Shown: positions 35,846 to 44,473 of the stretch, piece by piece
Numbering within the stretch: position 1 is the first letter of the stretch
How the letters are laid out: every line of letters starts with the position of its first letter
From: Microvirga sp. TS319
GTDB taxonomy: Bacteria; Pseudomonadota; Alphaproteobacteria; Rhizobiales; Beijerinckiaceae
Direction: 5' to 3'
DNA: 64,000 bases
Assembly (NCBI RefSeq): GCF_041276405.1
Contig: NZ_JBGGGT010000002.1
Location: forward strand, 496,001 to 560,000
Made by a program: the position numbers and the translations under genes
The notes under the pieces: generated by a model
The model's database searches: none
What the model was told of the DNA's origin: nothing
The model's input: only the letters and a program-made list of their open reading frames with translations

Positions 35846-37386
35846 GCCTGATCGAAGAAGACACCTTGCTGTTTCATGGCTCCGACTGGGATTTCGGCTC
35901 GATCCAGCGCGTCTATGACGCCATTGAGAGGATCGCGGTCGGCGAACTGGGGATCGACGTCTATCCCAATCAGATCGAGGTGATCACGGCCGAGCAGATG
36001 CTCGACGCCTATGCCTCGATCGGCATGCCGCTGTTCTACAAGCATTGGTCCTTCGGCAAGCGCTTCGCCACGCATGAGGCCGGCTACCGGCAAGGGCTCA
36101 TGGGCCTGGCCTACGAGATCGTCATCAACTCGAACCCTTGTATCTCCTACATCATGGAGGAGAACACGGCGACGATGCAGACGCTGGTGATCGCGCATGC
36201 GGCCTTCGGGCATAATCACTTCTTCAAGAACAATTATCTCTTCAAGGAGTGGACGGACGCGGACGGCATCCTGGATTATCTGGAGTTCGCCAAGAGCTAC
36301 ATCGCCCGATGCGAGGAGCGTCACGGACAAGCCGCGGTGGAAAGAATCCTCGATGCCGCCCATGCGCTGATGTCGCACGGCGTTCATCGTTATCCGCGCA
36401 AGAAGCGTCCGGACCTTCGCTCCGAGGAGCGCCGCGAGCGCGAGCGACAGATCCATCAGGAGCAAACGTTCAACGATCTCTGGCGCACGGTTCCGACGAA
36501 GGGGGGCGCGCCGAAGCCCGCCTTGAGCGACGACCGCCGCCGCGCGCTTCTCGAACTGCCGCAGGAGAATATCCTGTATTTTCTCGAGAAGTCCGCGCCT
36601 CGCCTTCAGCCTTGGCAGCGCGAGATCCTGCGGATCGTCCGTCAGATCGCTCAGTACTTCTACCCTCAGCGCCAAACCAAGGTCATGAACGAGGGGTGCG
36701 CCACCTACTGCCACTACCGCATCATGACCCGGCTCCACGAGACACGGCAGATCAGCGACGGCGCTTTCCTCGAATTCCTGCAATCCCATACGAACGTCAC
36801 CCGCCAGCCGGAATATGACGATCCGTATTATGGCGGGATCAATCCTTACGCTCTCGGCTTCGGGATGATGCAGGACATCGAGCGTATCTGCACACGCCCG
36901 ACCGCCGAGGACCGGGAGTGGTTTTCGGACATCGCGGGCTGCGACGACACCATGGGAGTCCTGCGCGATGTGTGGGCGAATTACCGGGACGAGAGCTTCA
37001 TCTCGCAGTTCCTGAGCCCGCATTTGATGCGCCAGTGGCGCCTGTTCCATCTGCTGGATGACCCGGACCGTCCGGAGCTCATCATCGAGGCCATTCACGA
37101 CGAGCGCGGCTATCGGCGTCTGCGCCGCTCGCTCTCGCGTCAGTACGATGTCGGGTGGAGCGATCCCGACATTCAGGTCGTGGATGTCGACCTTGCGGGC
37201 GACAGGCGTCTCATCCTTCATCATCACGTTCTTCACCGCACCCTTTTGGATAAGGACGATGCGCAGCGCGTTCTCCAGATGATCGCCAATCTCTGGGGCT
37301 ACGATGTCGTGCTCAAGGAGGTCGAGGCTGCCACCGGGGCCATCTTCCAGGAGCATGTCGCTCATCCTCACGAGACGCTCTTTTGA
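35842..37386 (+). CDS. spoVR: SpoVR family protein
   Basis: 514 residues with the SpoVR/YcgB hallmarks: FHGSDWDF near the start, YKHWSFGKRF, INSNPCISYIMEENTATMQ, FGHNHFFKNN, and MNEGCATYCHYRIM. The clustered His and Glu residues suggest metal binding, but no activity is established. In non-sporulating bacteria SpoVR is encoded with prkA and yeaH, as here; it overlaps yeaH by four bases. Last gene of the stress triad. Confidence 0.95.
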   Translation: MSLIEEDTLLFHGSDWDFGSIQRVYDAIERIAVGELGIDVYPNQIEVITAEQMLDAYASIGMPLFYKHWSFGKRFATHEAGYRQGLMGLAYEIVINSNPCISYIMEENTATMQTLVIAHAAFGHNHFFKNNYLFKEWTDADGILDYLEFAKSYIARCEERHGQAAVERILDAAHALMSHGVHRYPRKKRPDLRSEERRERERQIHQEQTFNDLWRTVPTKGGAPKPALSDDRRRALLELPQENILYFLEKSAPRLQPWQREILRIVRQIAQYFYPQRQTKVMNEGCATYCHYRIMTRLHETRQISDGAFLEFLQSHTNVTRQPEYDDPYYGGINPYALGFGMMQDIERICTRPTAEDREWFSDIAGCDDTMGVLRDVWANYRDESFISQFLSPHLMRQWRLFHLLDDPDRPELIIEAIHDERGYRRLRRSLSRQYDVGWSDPDIQVVDVDLAGDRRLILHHHVLHRTLLDKDDAQRVLQMIANLWGYDVVLKEVEAATGAIFQEHVAHPHETLF

Positions 37387-37483
37387 TCGTCGTTGACGTA
37401 AAAAAGCCTATGACTCGTTTCAAGCTCGTACGTCCAGGGCTCGGCCTTGGCTTCAGGGCCGGCTCCCATTGCGGAGAATACCG

Positions 37484-37945
37484 ATGGAACACAAGCCTGT
37501 AGAGACACTGCGTGGCGTTGCTGAGGTACATGAGTTCAAGCAAGGTTTCCTCTCCCGACGCGAGCGCCTTGAGCGTTGGGCGGAATTACTGGAGCGGCAG
37601 CCGAAGCGGCGGCTTCGCTCATTGGGAGAGATCGAGTTCACGCCCGAGGAGAAAAGGCCTGAACTGAGGTCGGACGAATCTCCCATTACGGTCGCCTTCG
37701 AGGATCCCATTCTCCGTGCGGACGGATTGAAGGGCGACCGGCTCGGCGATGCCATGGAGTATTTCGATCTCTCCGAGCGGTCGGCTCACCGCCTTCTCTG
37801 CTCCTGCATGAACGGCTGGAGCATGGAAGCGAGCGTCACGGCCCGCAAGGTGCGCCGCCTGGTCAATCCCGATCACCGTTTGATGCTGTTTACATCGGCC
37901 AGCCTCCTGGCAGCGGTCCCGGCGGCGTTCTACTTCCTGAGCTGA
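37484..37945 (+). CDS. Conserved hypothetical protein with C-terminal membrane helix
   Basis: 153 residues starting MEHKPVETLRGVAEV. The first 130 residues are charged and helical (SRRERLERWAELLERQPKRR; DLSERSAHRLLCSCMN), the last 20 (LFTSASLLAAVPAAFYFLS) form a single hydrophobic helix with an intact C-terminus, so a tail-anchored inner-membrane protein is likely. I do not recognise a named domain. ATG 37484 has CGGAG nine bases upstream. Lies 97 bases after spoVR in the same direction. Confidence 0.65.
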   Translation: MEHKPVETLRGVAEVHEFKQGFLSRRERLERWAELLERQPKRRLRSLGEIEFTPEEKRPELRSDESPITVAFEDPILRADGLKGDRLGDAMEYFDLSERSAHRLLCSCMNGWSMEASVTARKVRRLVNPDHRLMLFTSASLLAAVPAAFYFLS

Positions 37946-38024
37946 CGATGCGATGAAGTATCGGACCCTTGCCCTGCACGGAGCGCAAGGGTTCGATGCT
38001 GTTCTTTGAGAGGGAGACACCCGA

Positions 38025-38315
38025 GTGGTGGAGACGAAGCGAAAGATTGCGCTGCCGTGGTACAATCGCGAGGATTACGCCGACATCCGCGGCATGGTGG
38101 CCGATGCCCATAACCTTGCTCCAACGTACGAGCAATGGCGTGCCGCCGCAGAGAACAACGAAAGCGTGGGGCGGCAATCGGGGCTCGAAATCGAGCGGAT
38201 CCTGATCGAGCCTTCCTCCTTCGCCCGCTGGTGCGCCGCTGAAGGAGCGGCCCCGGACAGCGCGGCGCGGATGCGCTATGTCGCCGAACTGCAGGCCCAA
38301 ACAGCCAAGCCTTGA
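38025..38315 (+). CDS. Small conserved hypothetical protein (96 aa)
   Basis: Starts at tandem GTG codons (MVETKRKIALPWYNREDY) with GAGGGAG upstream. Soluble, acidic, with YEQWRAAAENNESVG and IEPSSFARWCAAEG. No family known to me. It lies in line with the preceding hypothetical gene; the pair may share the spoVR transcript or have its own promoter. Confidence 0.6.
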   Translation: MVETKRKIALPWYNREDYADIRGMVADAHNLAPTYEQWRAAAENNESVGRQSGLEIERILIEPSSFARWCAAEGAAPDSAARMRYVAELQAQTAKP

Positions 38316-38352
38316 AGTCTCGTATCCTGTCTCTACTTGCTCGGAAAGAGGA

Positions 38353-39423
38353 ATGGAGACGGTCGACTTGTTGAACGATAAGGTCTTGGGGAATGACACA
38401 TTCGGCGCTTCCGGGGAGCCCGGTCCGGGCACCGTAAACGGCTCGGCAATCCAAGCGGCGAAGACCATGCGGGCGGCCATACTGACGGGCCCCGGGCAGA
38501 TCAAGATCGAGGAATTAGAGCTGCCTGAGCCTGGCGCGGGTCAGGTGCGGCTGCGTCTTGAAGGATGCGGTGTGTGCGCGTCCAATCTGACGCCCTGGGC
38601 AGGTCCCGACTGGATGCAGTTTCCCACCGAACCCGGTTCGCTCGGGCACGAGGCCTGGGGCATCGTCGACGCCGTCGGCGAGAATGTCGAAGGACTGGCC
38701 ATTGGCGACAGAGTCGCGGCCCTGACTTATAAATCCTATGCCCAATACGATATCGCCGATGTGGAATCGGTGGTGCGTCTGCCCGAGGCCCTCGCGGGCC
38801 AGCCTTTTCCCGGTGAGCCTCTCGGCTGCGCCATGAACATCTTCCGCCGCAGCGAGATTACGCCCGGGCAGACGATCGCCATCATCGGAATCGGCTTTCT
38901 GGGGGCGCTTCTCACCAAGCTTGCGACCGATGCCGGCGCGAGGGTGATCGCGATTTCACGCCGCCCCTTCTCGCTCGATCTCGCCCGTCGCATGGGAGCG
39001 GCCGAAGTGATCCCGATGGAAGATCACCATGCGATCATCGAAAGAGTGAAGGAACTGACGGGCGGGGCGTTCTGCGACCGCGTGATCGAGGCGGTCGGAA
39101 AGCAGTGGCCTCTTGATCTGGCGGGCGAGATCACCCGTGAACGCGGCAAGCTGATCGTGGCCGGTTATCATCAGGATGGGCCACGGCAGGTCAACATGTG
39201 GCTCTGGAACTGGCGCGGGATCGACGTGATCAATGCCCACGAGCGCGATTCTAAAATCTACATGCAGGGCATCCGAGAGGCGATCGATGCCATTGCCTCG
39301 GGGCGGATCGATCCAGGTTTTCTCTACACCCATACCTACCCGCTTGAACGGCTGAACGAGGCGCTCGACGCCACGCGTGATCGTCCGGACGGTTTTCTCA
39401 AGGCTCTGGTGACCTTCCAATGA
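38353..39423 (+). CDS. MDR-family dehydrogenase (zinc-type, lacking the structural zinc cysteines)
   Basis: 356 residues. Conserved MDR features: GCGVCASN and GHEAWG (catalytic zinc region), AIIGIGFLGALLTKLA (cofactor fold), HERDSKIYMQGIREA and the terminal YPLERLNEALD. The four-cysteine structural zinc loop is absent. The stretch MWLWNWRGIDVINAHERD is typical of an uncharacterised MDR subgroup near sugar or polyol genes. ATG 38353 has GAAAGAGGA immediately upstream. The stop overlaps the Gfo/Idh gene by four bases, so the two oxidoreductases are made together and may act on one polyol or sugar. Confidence 0.82.
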   Translation: METVDLLNDKVLGNDTFGASGEPGPGTVNGSAIQAAKTMRAAILTGPGQIKIEELELPEPGAGQVRLRLEGCGVCASNLTPWAGPDWMQFPTEPGSLGHEAWGIVDAVGENVEGLAIGDRVAALTYKSYAQYDIADVESVVRLPEALAGQPFPGEPLGCAMNIFRRSEITPGQTIAIIGIGFLGALLTKLATDAGARVIAISRRPFSLDLARRMGAAEVIPMEDHHAIIERVKELTGGAFCDRVIEAVGKQWPLDLAGEITRERGKLIVAGYHQDGPRQVNMWLWNWRGIDVINAHERDSKIYMQGIREAIDAIASGRIDPGFLYTHTYPLERLNEALDATRDRPDGFLKALVTFQ

Positions 39424-40448
39424 CACAGCAGGCTCCGATCGAGACGTCTCAGGCGACCGCCCTTGCTCGACCACGCCTCGGATTTCTGGGCGTAGGCTGG
39501 ATCGGGCGGCATCGCATGCAGGCGATCATGGGCACGGACGCGGTCGAGGTCGCAGCCATCGCCGACTCGTCGCCCGACATGGCGGCCGAGGCGGGAAAGC
39601 TCGTGCCGGAAGCAAGGCTCGTTACATCGTTGGACGACATTCTCGATCTCGGCGTCGATGGCGTGGTGATCGCGACGCCCAGCGCCATGCATGCAGAGCA
39701 GTCGATCCGGGCTCTCGAGCGCGGCGCCGCCGTGTTCTGCCAGAAACCCCTGGGCCGCAATGCCAGGGAGGTTGAGGCGGTCGTGGACGCGGCCCGACGG
39801 GCCGACCGGCTGCTTTGCGTCGATCTGTCCTATCGGTTCACGGAAGGCATGCGCCGCATCCGAGAGATCGTCGCTTCCGGCGAACTGGGCCATATCTATG
39901 CGGTCGATCTCGTGTTCCACAACGCCTATGGGCCGGACAAGCCGTGGTTCTACGACCCCGCTCTGTCCGGGGGCGGCTGTGTCATGGATCTCGGCGTCCA
40001 TCTGGTCGATCTCGCCTTGTGGATTCTCGACAATCCCGGCATCGGACCGGTCTCCGGAAAGCTCTTCGCGGCTGGACGGCCGCTCAAGGATGCCGCCTCT
40101 CAGGTGGAAGACTACGCGGTCGCGACCGTAGAGACCGATACGGGCGCGGTGGTCCAGCTCGCATGTTCCTGGAAACTTCAGGCGGGTTGCGATGCCGTCA
40201 TCTCGGCGACCTTCTACGGAACGCAAGGCGGTGTATCGCTGCGCAATGTCAACGGATCGTTCTATGATTTCACGGCCGAGCGATATTGGGGCACGTCGCG
40301 AGAAATGCTCGCTACGCCACCCGATGAATGGGGAGGGCGCGCCGCAGCCGACTGGGCGTTCCGTCTGGCGGCAGGCGAACGTTTCGACCCGGCGGCTCGC
40401 GAGCTCATCACCGTCGCCCGCGTGTTGGATCGAATCTACGGCAGATAA
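39420..40448 (+). CDS. Gfo/Idh/MocA family oxidoreductase
   Basis: 342 residues. N-terminal Rossmann domain with GFLGVGWIGRHRMQAI; the EKP catalytic motif reads QKPLGRN (Glu replaced by Gln), then FYDPALSGGGCVMDLGVHLVDLA with the conserved Asp/His pair of the dimerisation domain. The family includes inositol and sugar dehydrogenases. Its position between a dehydrogenase and a cluster containing inositol-phosphate synthase hints at inositol or activated-sugar chemistry, but the Glu-to-Gln change in EKP is unusual. Overlaps the upstream gene (ATGA). Confidence 0.85.
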   Translation: MTQQAPIETSQATALARPRLGFLGVGWIGRHRMQAIMGTDAVEVAAIADSSPDMAAEAGKLVPEARLVTSLDDILDLGVDGVVIATPSAMHAEQSIRALERGAAVFCQKPLGRNAREVEAVVDAARRADRLLCVDLSYRFTEGMRRIREIVASGELGHIYAVDLVFHNAYGPDKPWFYDPALSGGGCVMDLGVHLVDLALWILDNPGIGPVSGKLFAAGRPLKDAASQVEDYAVATVETDTGAVVQLACSWKLQAGCDAVISATFYGTQGGVSLRNVNGSFYDFTAERYWGTSREMLATPPDEWGGRAAADWAFRLAAGERFDPAARELITVARVLDRIYGR

Positions 40449-40475
40449 TCCGAGATGAAGGAAACGATCATGAAG

Positions 40476-40507
40476 AAAGGCGGCTGAGGTCTCAGCCGCC
40501 TTTTCCT
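40476..40507 (+). terminator. Rho-independent terminator
   Basis: Stem AAGGCGGCTGAG / CTCAGCCGCCTT with a two-base loop followed by TTCCTTT, 27 bases after the Gfo/Idh stop. Confidence 0.9.
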
Positions 40508-40800
40508 TTAGAGCATCCAACGCGGGAAGTGGATTTGCACTTTTAGAGCAAATTGCATTCTGACGGGATCAGAATGCTTGCTCTTTCTCTTTGGCGAAGC
40601 ATCGTTTTTCGCGAAGAACCGGTTTCCACTTCTTCGCACGATGCTTTAGGATCCCCTCCGAGGCTCCCTTCTTGGAAAGAGCGCATCGTTTGAGCGGACC
40701 CGAAGGGCCACGTTCGTGAAAACCGGGGCCACTTTTCGCCAGAGCATCGGACGTGAAAAGTGGAATCCACTTTTAGGATCAGATCCGACGCGCTCATCCG
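40508..40800. repeat. Mosaic of several palindromic REP-like repeats
   Basis: About 290 bases composed almost entirely of repeat units: AGAGCATCCAACGC..., a separate dyad ATTCTGA...TCAGAAT framed by AGAGCAA / TTGCTCT, GAAGCATCG...CGATGCTT, GCGCATCGT, and AGAGCATCGGACGTGAAAAG. At least four partial units of two types are interleaved. No gene fits here. It separates two converging operons. Confidence 0.8.
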
Positions 40801-40829
40801 AGAAGAAAGCCTTGGAGACGAACGTCTTC

Positions 40830-41762
40830 TTACGAGACCTCGATCAGCTTTTTCTCGGCTGCGCTCGTGTCGGCATGGGGCGCATAGCGCCGGATCATAC
40901 TTGCGCAGAACTCCGCGAACTCCTCCTTCACCTGCGGGGGGCTGGTATGGTGCGGTGCGATCCCGCGATGCTCCGGCGTGAAGCAGAAGGTAACCGTTAC
41001 ATCGAAATCCGCGAGCGCCTCCATCTGCCGGTCGAACCAATCCAGCGCATTGGGACGGAAGCTGTCGGCCCAGGAGAGGCCCGTGCGCAGGTATTTCACG
41101 CCGAGCCGCTTCATCCAGGCGACCGCGTCGTCGAGGCGATGGTCCTCGAAATGGAACCATTGGCAAAGTCCCATTTGCCCGGCGTACTTTTCATACTCCT
41201 TGAGCGCAGGCTTCGGCGTACCGTCCTCCCGCAGGAGACCCATGTAGAAGTGCCGGTAGTAGGACGAGCCTTCCGCCTCCCGATGGCGCGTGGTGGCCTC
41301 CCATGCGCGAGGCAGGTCGTAGAGACTGTACCAATGAATCTTCGGCACCTTGCCGATGAGCAGCTCCGCCGTGCGGTTCAAGCCCCAGGCCTGGATCTCC
41401 TCGGCTCCGAACGTGGAGACGCCCACTTCCGTGACCCAGATCGGCTTGTCGGTGACGGCGCGGATCTCGTCGACCTTCGCAGGCCATTCATGGATCTGCC
41501 ACAGGTTCCAGTCGAGCGGGAAGCCGTGGACGGCGACCACGTCCACGTGATCGAGAACGCCGCGCGTCCTCAGATTGTTGATGAAGCCGGGATCGATCGG
41601 CGACATGCCCCCGAGAACGCGCGGCAGGTTGGGATTGGCTTCCTTGATCGCCTGTCCGGCAGCGATCGCCATCTCGGAAAAGAGCCTCCAATCCGGATCG
41701 ATCTCCGGGTCCCAATGGGACTTGTTGTTGGGCTCGTTCCAGATCATTGCAGCTTCAATCAT
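40830..41762 (-). CDS. TIM-barrel glycoside hydrolase with circularly permuted halves (xylosidase-like)
   Basis: 310 residues. Clan-A retaining glycosidase motifs are present: acid/base Glu10 in IWNEPN and nucleophile Glu112 in WVTEVG. They are placed far too near the N-terminus. The usual barrel end (YSLYDLPRAW and GLLREDGTPKPAL) falls near residue 200, and what is normally the N-terminal half follows it (WFHFEDHRLDDA, LRTGLSWADSFRP, TFCFTPEHRG, ASMIRRYAP). Strand order therefore appears to be beta4-8 then beta1-3. ATG 41762 overlaps the methyltransferase stop (ATGA). No signal peptide, so it acts in the cytoplasm. Last gene of the left glycan operon. Confidence 0.75.
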   Translation of the reverse strand: MIEAAMIWNEPNNKSHWDPEIDPDWRLFSEMAIAAGQAIKEANPNLPRVLGGMSPIDPGFINNLRTRGVLDHVDVVAVHGFPLDWNLWQIHEWPAKVDEIRAVTDKPIWVTEVGVSTFGAEEIQAWGLNRTAELLIGKVPKIHWYSLYDLPRAWEATTRHREAEGSSYYRHFYMGLLREDGTPKPALKEYEKYAGQMGLCQWFHFEDHRLDDAVAWMKRLGVKYLRTGLSWADSFRPNALDWFDRQMEALADFDVTVTFCFTPEHRGIAPHHTSPPQVKEEFAEFCASMIRRYAPHADTSAAEKKLIEVS

Positions 41763-42532
41763 GCGGTTCTCCCCTGAGCCGGATAGACCGCGCCAGCTCC
41801 CGGCGGGGCGTCGACACGGCGGCAAATGTAAACTTCTTCTTCCGGATGCTGAGTGATCTCGAATCCGGCGCTGCGGAGCATGGCTTCGACGCAGGCCGCA
41901 TTCGGCGCCCACCAATTGGTCGGGTCGTCCGCATAGCGATGTTCGATGAAATGCATCTTCGGGTAGCGCGGATCGTCGAAATGCTCGGTCTGCCAGAAGG
42001 TGTAATTCTCCTCCACCGGCATCGTTTTGCTCGAACCGCGCTGCATGGATTGAAACACCAGCATTTCCTTGGCCACATGCTCGTGGATCAGGTCCAGCGC
42101 CAGGAGCGGATGACGCAGATGATAGAGGACGCCCATGAAGATGACGACGTCGAACGTCTCGCCGAGCTGGCCGAGATCGTAAACCGAGAGCCTGCGGAAC
42201 TCGATGTCATGCCCCGTCACCTCGGCCGCGAAACGGGCCTGAGCGAGATATGCATCATCGAAGTCGATGCCGAGTACACGCTCGGCGCCTCGCTTCTTCA
42301 TCTCGATGGAGTAGAAGCCAGCGTTGCAGCCGATGTCGAGGACGCTCTTGCCCGTCAGGTCCTGCGGGATCGCACCCGAGAAGTTCTTCCACTTGATGGC
42401 TGGGTAGTTTCCGAGGAAGTGGTTGGGGGCCGTCCAGATCCCCTCCCTGATTTCCATGTTGTGAAACCAGGGGCCGAGCGCTTCGGCCCTTCTCCTGATG
42501 TCCTCGGGGGACATGGGGTCCATGACATTCAT
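41759..42532 (-). CDS. SAM-dependent methyltransferase (TIGR04290-like)
   Basis: 257 residues. Rossmann methyltransferase motif I is VLDIGCNAGFYSIEM, motif II LGIDFDDAYL, and motif IV VVIFMGVLYHLRHPLLAL; the wider layout resembles CmoB-type enzymes and the TIGR04290 family found in uncharacterised glycan clusters. Likely methylates a sugar or inositol hydroxyl or a lipid-linked acceptor. Overlaps the glycosidase downstream and is six bases from the nucleotidyltransferase upstream. Confidence 0.85.
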   Translation of the reverse strand: MNVMDPMSPEDIRRRAEALGPWFHNMEIREGIWTAPNHFLGNYPAIKWKNFSGAIPQDLTGKSVLDIGCNAGFYSIEMKKRGAERVLGIDFDDAYLAQARFAAEVTGHDIEFRRLSVYDLGQLGETFDVVIFMGVLYHLRHPLLALDLIHEHVAKEMLVFQSMQRGSSKTMPVEENYTFWQTEHFDDPRYPKMHFIEHRYADDPTNWWAPNAACVEAMLRSAGFEITQHPEEEVYICRRVDAPPGAGAVYPAQGRTA

Positions 42533-42538
42533 CGAAAA

Positions 42539-43351
42539 CTACTCCCTGCTCAAATCGTGGAGGCCTCGAGGCAGGCGCCCTGCGGGCCAGCCGAGAGCGA
42601 CGCGCGCTCCGGTCATCGTGTCGTGCTGGGCGGCCTCGCTCAGAAGGCCGATGGCGGATCGGTAGCCGTGAAGAGTGCCCACATCGACATAGGACTCTCC
42701 CGCCCTGACGCCGAGCGCCTGTCCACCCTGCGCGAGATAGGCGTTGACGAGTGTGCCGAAATATTCGTCCTGACGATTGCGCGAGAGCCAGAGCTGGCGC
42801 AGCGATTCAAGAATGGAGCCAGGCATCTTGAAGGCGCCCCAGATCCATTTCGACGAGGCATCCTCCCGCTTGACCTGGATTTCCCGGACCTGCATGGCCT
42901 CGTCGAGAACGACGGCGTCGAAGACCTGCGGGTTCTCGACGGGAAAGAGGAGGAAGGATAGCTGGCCTTCAGGAAGCTCCGCGAGCGCCTTTTCGGGGAA
43001 CCATACGGTGTCCGGGAGCCCCACGATGACGCTTTCGTCCGCAGGAATGAGCGGAGCCGCCTGAAAGATCGCATCGCATAGCCCTGCGGCCTGCGGCTGA
43101 ACGACATAGGCGATGGAGGCGCTGCCATAGCTTGCGCCGTAGTATTCCATGATGTCGGATTTGCCTGGAGAAATGACGAAGCATATCTTGTCCGCTCCGC
43201 CATGGATCATGCGTTCGACGAGATATTCGCTCACGGCGCATGGGCGTTCCACGCCGTTGTCGAGGCGGCTTCCGACCGGGAGCAGCTCCTTCGAGAACGC
43301 CAGAGGCTGAATGCGACTGCCGAGCCCGGCTGCGGGTATGATGCCCCACAT
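42539..43351 (-). CDS. RmlA-type sugar-phosphate nucleotidyltransferase
   Basis: 270 residues. Starts MWGIIPAAGLGSRIQPL with the nucleotide-binding GxGxR pattern and SKELLPVG. VIVGLPDTVWFPE holds the metal-binding Asp, and YVDVGTLHGYRSAI matches the C-terminal sugar-binding part. Such enzymes make an NDP-sugar from a sugar 1-phosphate and NTP. Beside inositol-1-phosphate synthase, an inositol-phosphate cytidylyltransferase role is conceivable but unproven. Three bases separate it from the glycosyltransferase gene. Confidence 0.85.
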   Translation of the reverse strand: MWGIIPAAGLGSRIQPLAFSKELLPVGSRLDNGVERPCAVSEYLVERMIHGGADKICFVISPGKSDIMEYYGASYGSASIAYVVQPQAAGLCDAIFQAAPLIPADESVIVGLPDTVWFPEKALAELPEGQLSFLLFPVENPQVFDAVVLDEAMQVREIQVKREDASSKWIWGAFKMPGSILESLRQLWLSRNRQDEYFGTLVNAYLAQGGQALGVRAGESYVDVGTLHGYRSAIGLLSEAAQHDTMTGARVALGWPAGRLPRGLHDLSRE

Positions 43352-43354
43352 GGT

Positions 43355-44473
43355 TCATGCCTCCATCATGGCTGTCGGTTGTCCCGATATGGACGATGCG
43401 GACGATGTGGACTTGGCGCCCGCAAGGAGAGCTTCAAGCTCACGGGCGCGGTGTTCCGACGTATGCTCGGCCATCGTGCGCTCCCGGCTGGCGCGGGCGA
43501 TCCGGCTCAGCTCCGCGTCCGAGAGATCGAGAGCCGCGACGGCATCCTCGGTCGTCTTCGCAATGAGGATCTCGTGGCCCGGGTCGAAAAACCGATCAAG
43601 GCCCTCCCAATCGTCGGAAAGGAGAGGAACCTCGCACGCCGATGCCTCGAAAAGGCGCCCGGAGGGGCACCATCCCATCTCTGCCATCGCCTGGCGCGTC
43701 ACGTTGAGGGTCAGGCGCGAGGACGAGAAGAAGGCCGGGTGCTCCGCCGGCGGCAGATGCCGCACGAAGTGGATGTTCGGCTGCCATGGGAAATCGTCGG
43801 GATACTGCGCTCCTCCGATCAGAAACCGCTGCTTCGGGCGCCGGGCCGCGGAGTCGATGAAGAGCCGCTGGAGCGCGGCCTGCCGGTCGGCGGCATAGGT
43901 CCCGAGATAGGAGAGATCGGACCCGTAATGAGCCATCGGCGCAGCAGGGCGATGAACGTCCGGATCCACATGGCCGTACAACGGGGCTACCCGTTGCGCG
44001 CCCAGTTCCGATTGCAGCTTGTCGAGAGCGCCACCGCCCGTATAGCTGAGGACGAGATCGAATTCGCGCAGGCCCCGGGAGCCGACATAGTTCAGCGGTT
44101 CCCTGGCCTGGAGCTTCGACAGGGTGACGGGAGTGTCGAGATCGTAGAATGTGCGGACGGCCTTCGGCGTGTCGAGCACCAGATCCGTGGCCTCGATGCC
44201 GTCCGGGCAATAGGACGTGACCATGGCCGCATCGGCGTCGGCAAGCTCAGCCTTCGCGCGGTGTCTGATCGAATCCCAGGTATCGTAGAGAACGAGTTTG
44301 CCGTTCGGGATCGCGACCATATCCCTGTTGGTTGCGTAATAGGGCACGTCCTTCTCGAAGAAGACGATCTGATGTCCATGACGGGCGAGCGCCCTGCACA
44401 GGCCCCGCCAGAGAGTGGCGTGGCCGTTGCCCCAGGACGAAGAGATGGTGAGCCCGAAAACGACAAGCTTCAT
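43355..44473 (-). CDS. CgeB-like glycosyltransferase (GT-B fold), paralogue A
   Basis: 372 residues. N-terminus MKLVVFGLTISSSWGNGHAT, with FFEKDVPYYATNRDM and YDLDTPVTLSKL. The C-terminal domain has LTLNVTRQAMAEMGWCPSGR and LFEASACEVPLLSD, the acidic/phosphate region of CgeB-family (PF13524) glycosyltransferases. Clearly paralogous to the protein at 52221 on the opposite arm. No membrane segments, so cytoplasmic or peripheral. Its start overlaps the phosphatase stop by four bases. Confidence 0.85.
   Translation of the reverse strand: MKLVVFGLTISSSWGNGHATLWRGLCRALARHGHQIVFFEKDVPYYATNRDMVAIPNGKLVLYDTWDSIRHRAKAELADADAAMVTSYCPDGIEATDLVLDTPKAVRTFYDLDTPVTLSKLQAREPLNYVGSRGLREFDLVLSYTGGGALDKLQSELGAQRVAPLYGHVDPDVHRPAAPMAHYGSDLSYLGTYAADRQAALQRLFIDSAARRPKQRFLIGGAQYPDDFPWQPNIHFVRHLPPAEHPAFFSSSRLTLNVTRQAMAEMGWCPSGRLFEASACEVPLLSDDWEGLDRFFDPGHEILIAKTTEDAVAALDLSDAELSRIARASRERTMAEHTSEHRARELEALLAGAKSTSSASSISGQPTAMMEA

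Noticed and set aside
37973..38010. Hairpin ACCCTTGC / GCAAGGGT after the hypothetical gene at 37484 as a terminator
   Set aside because: The arms are short, the loop is long for the stem, and no T run follows.
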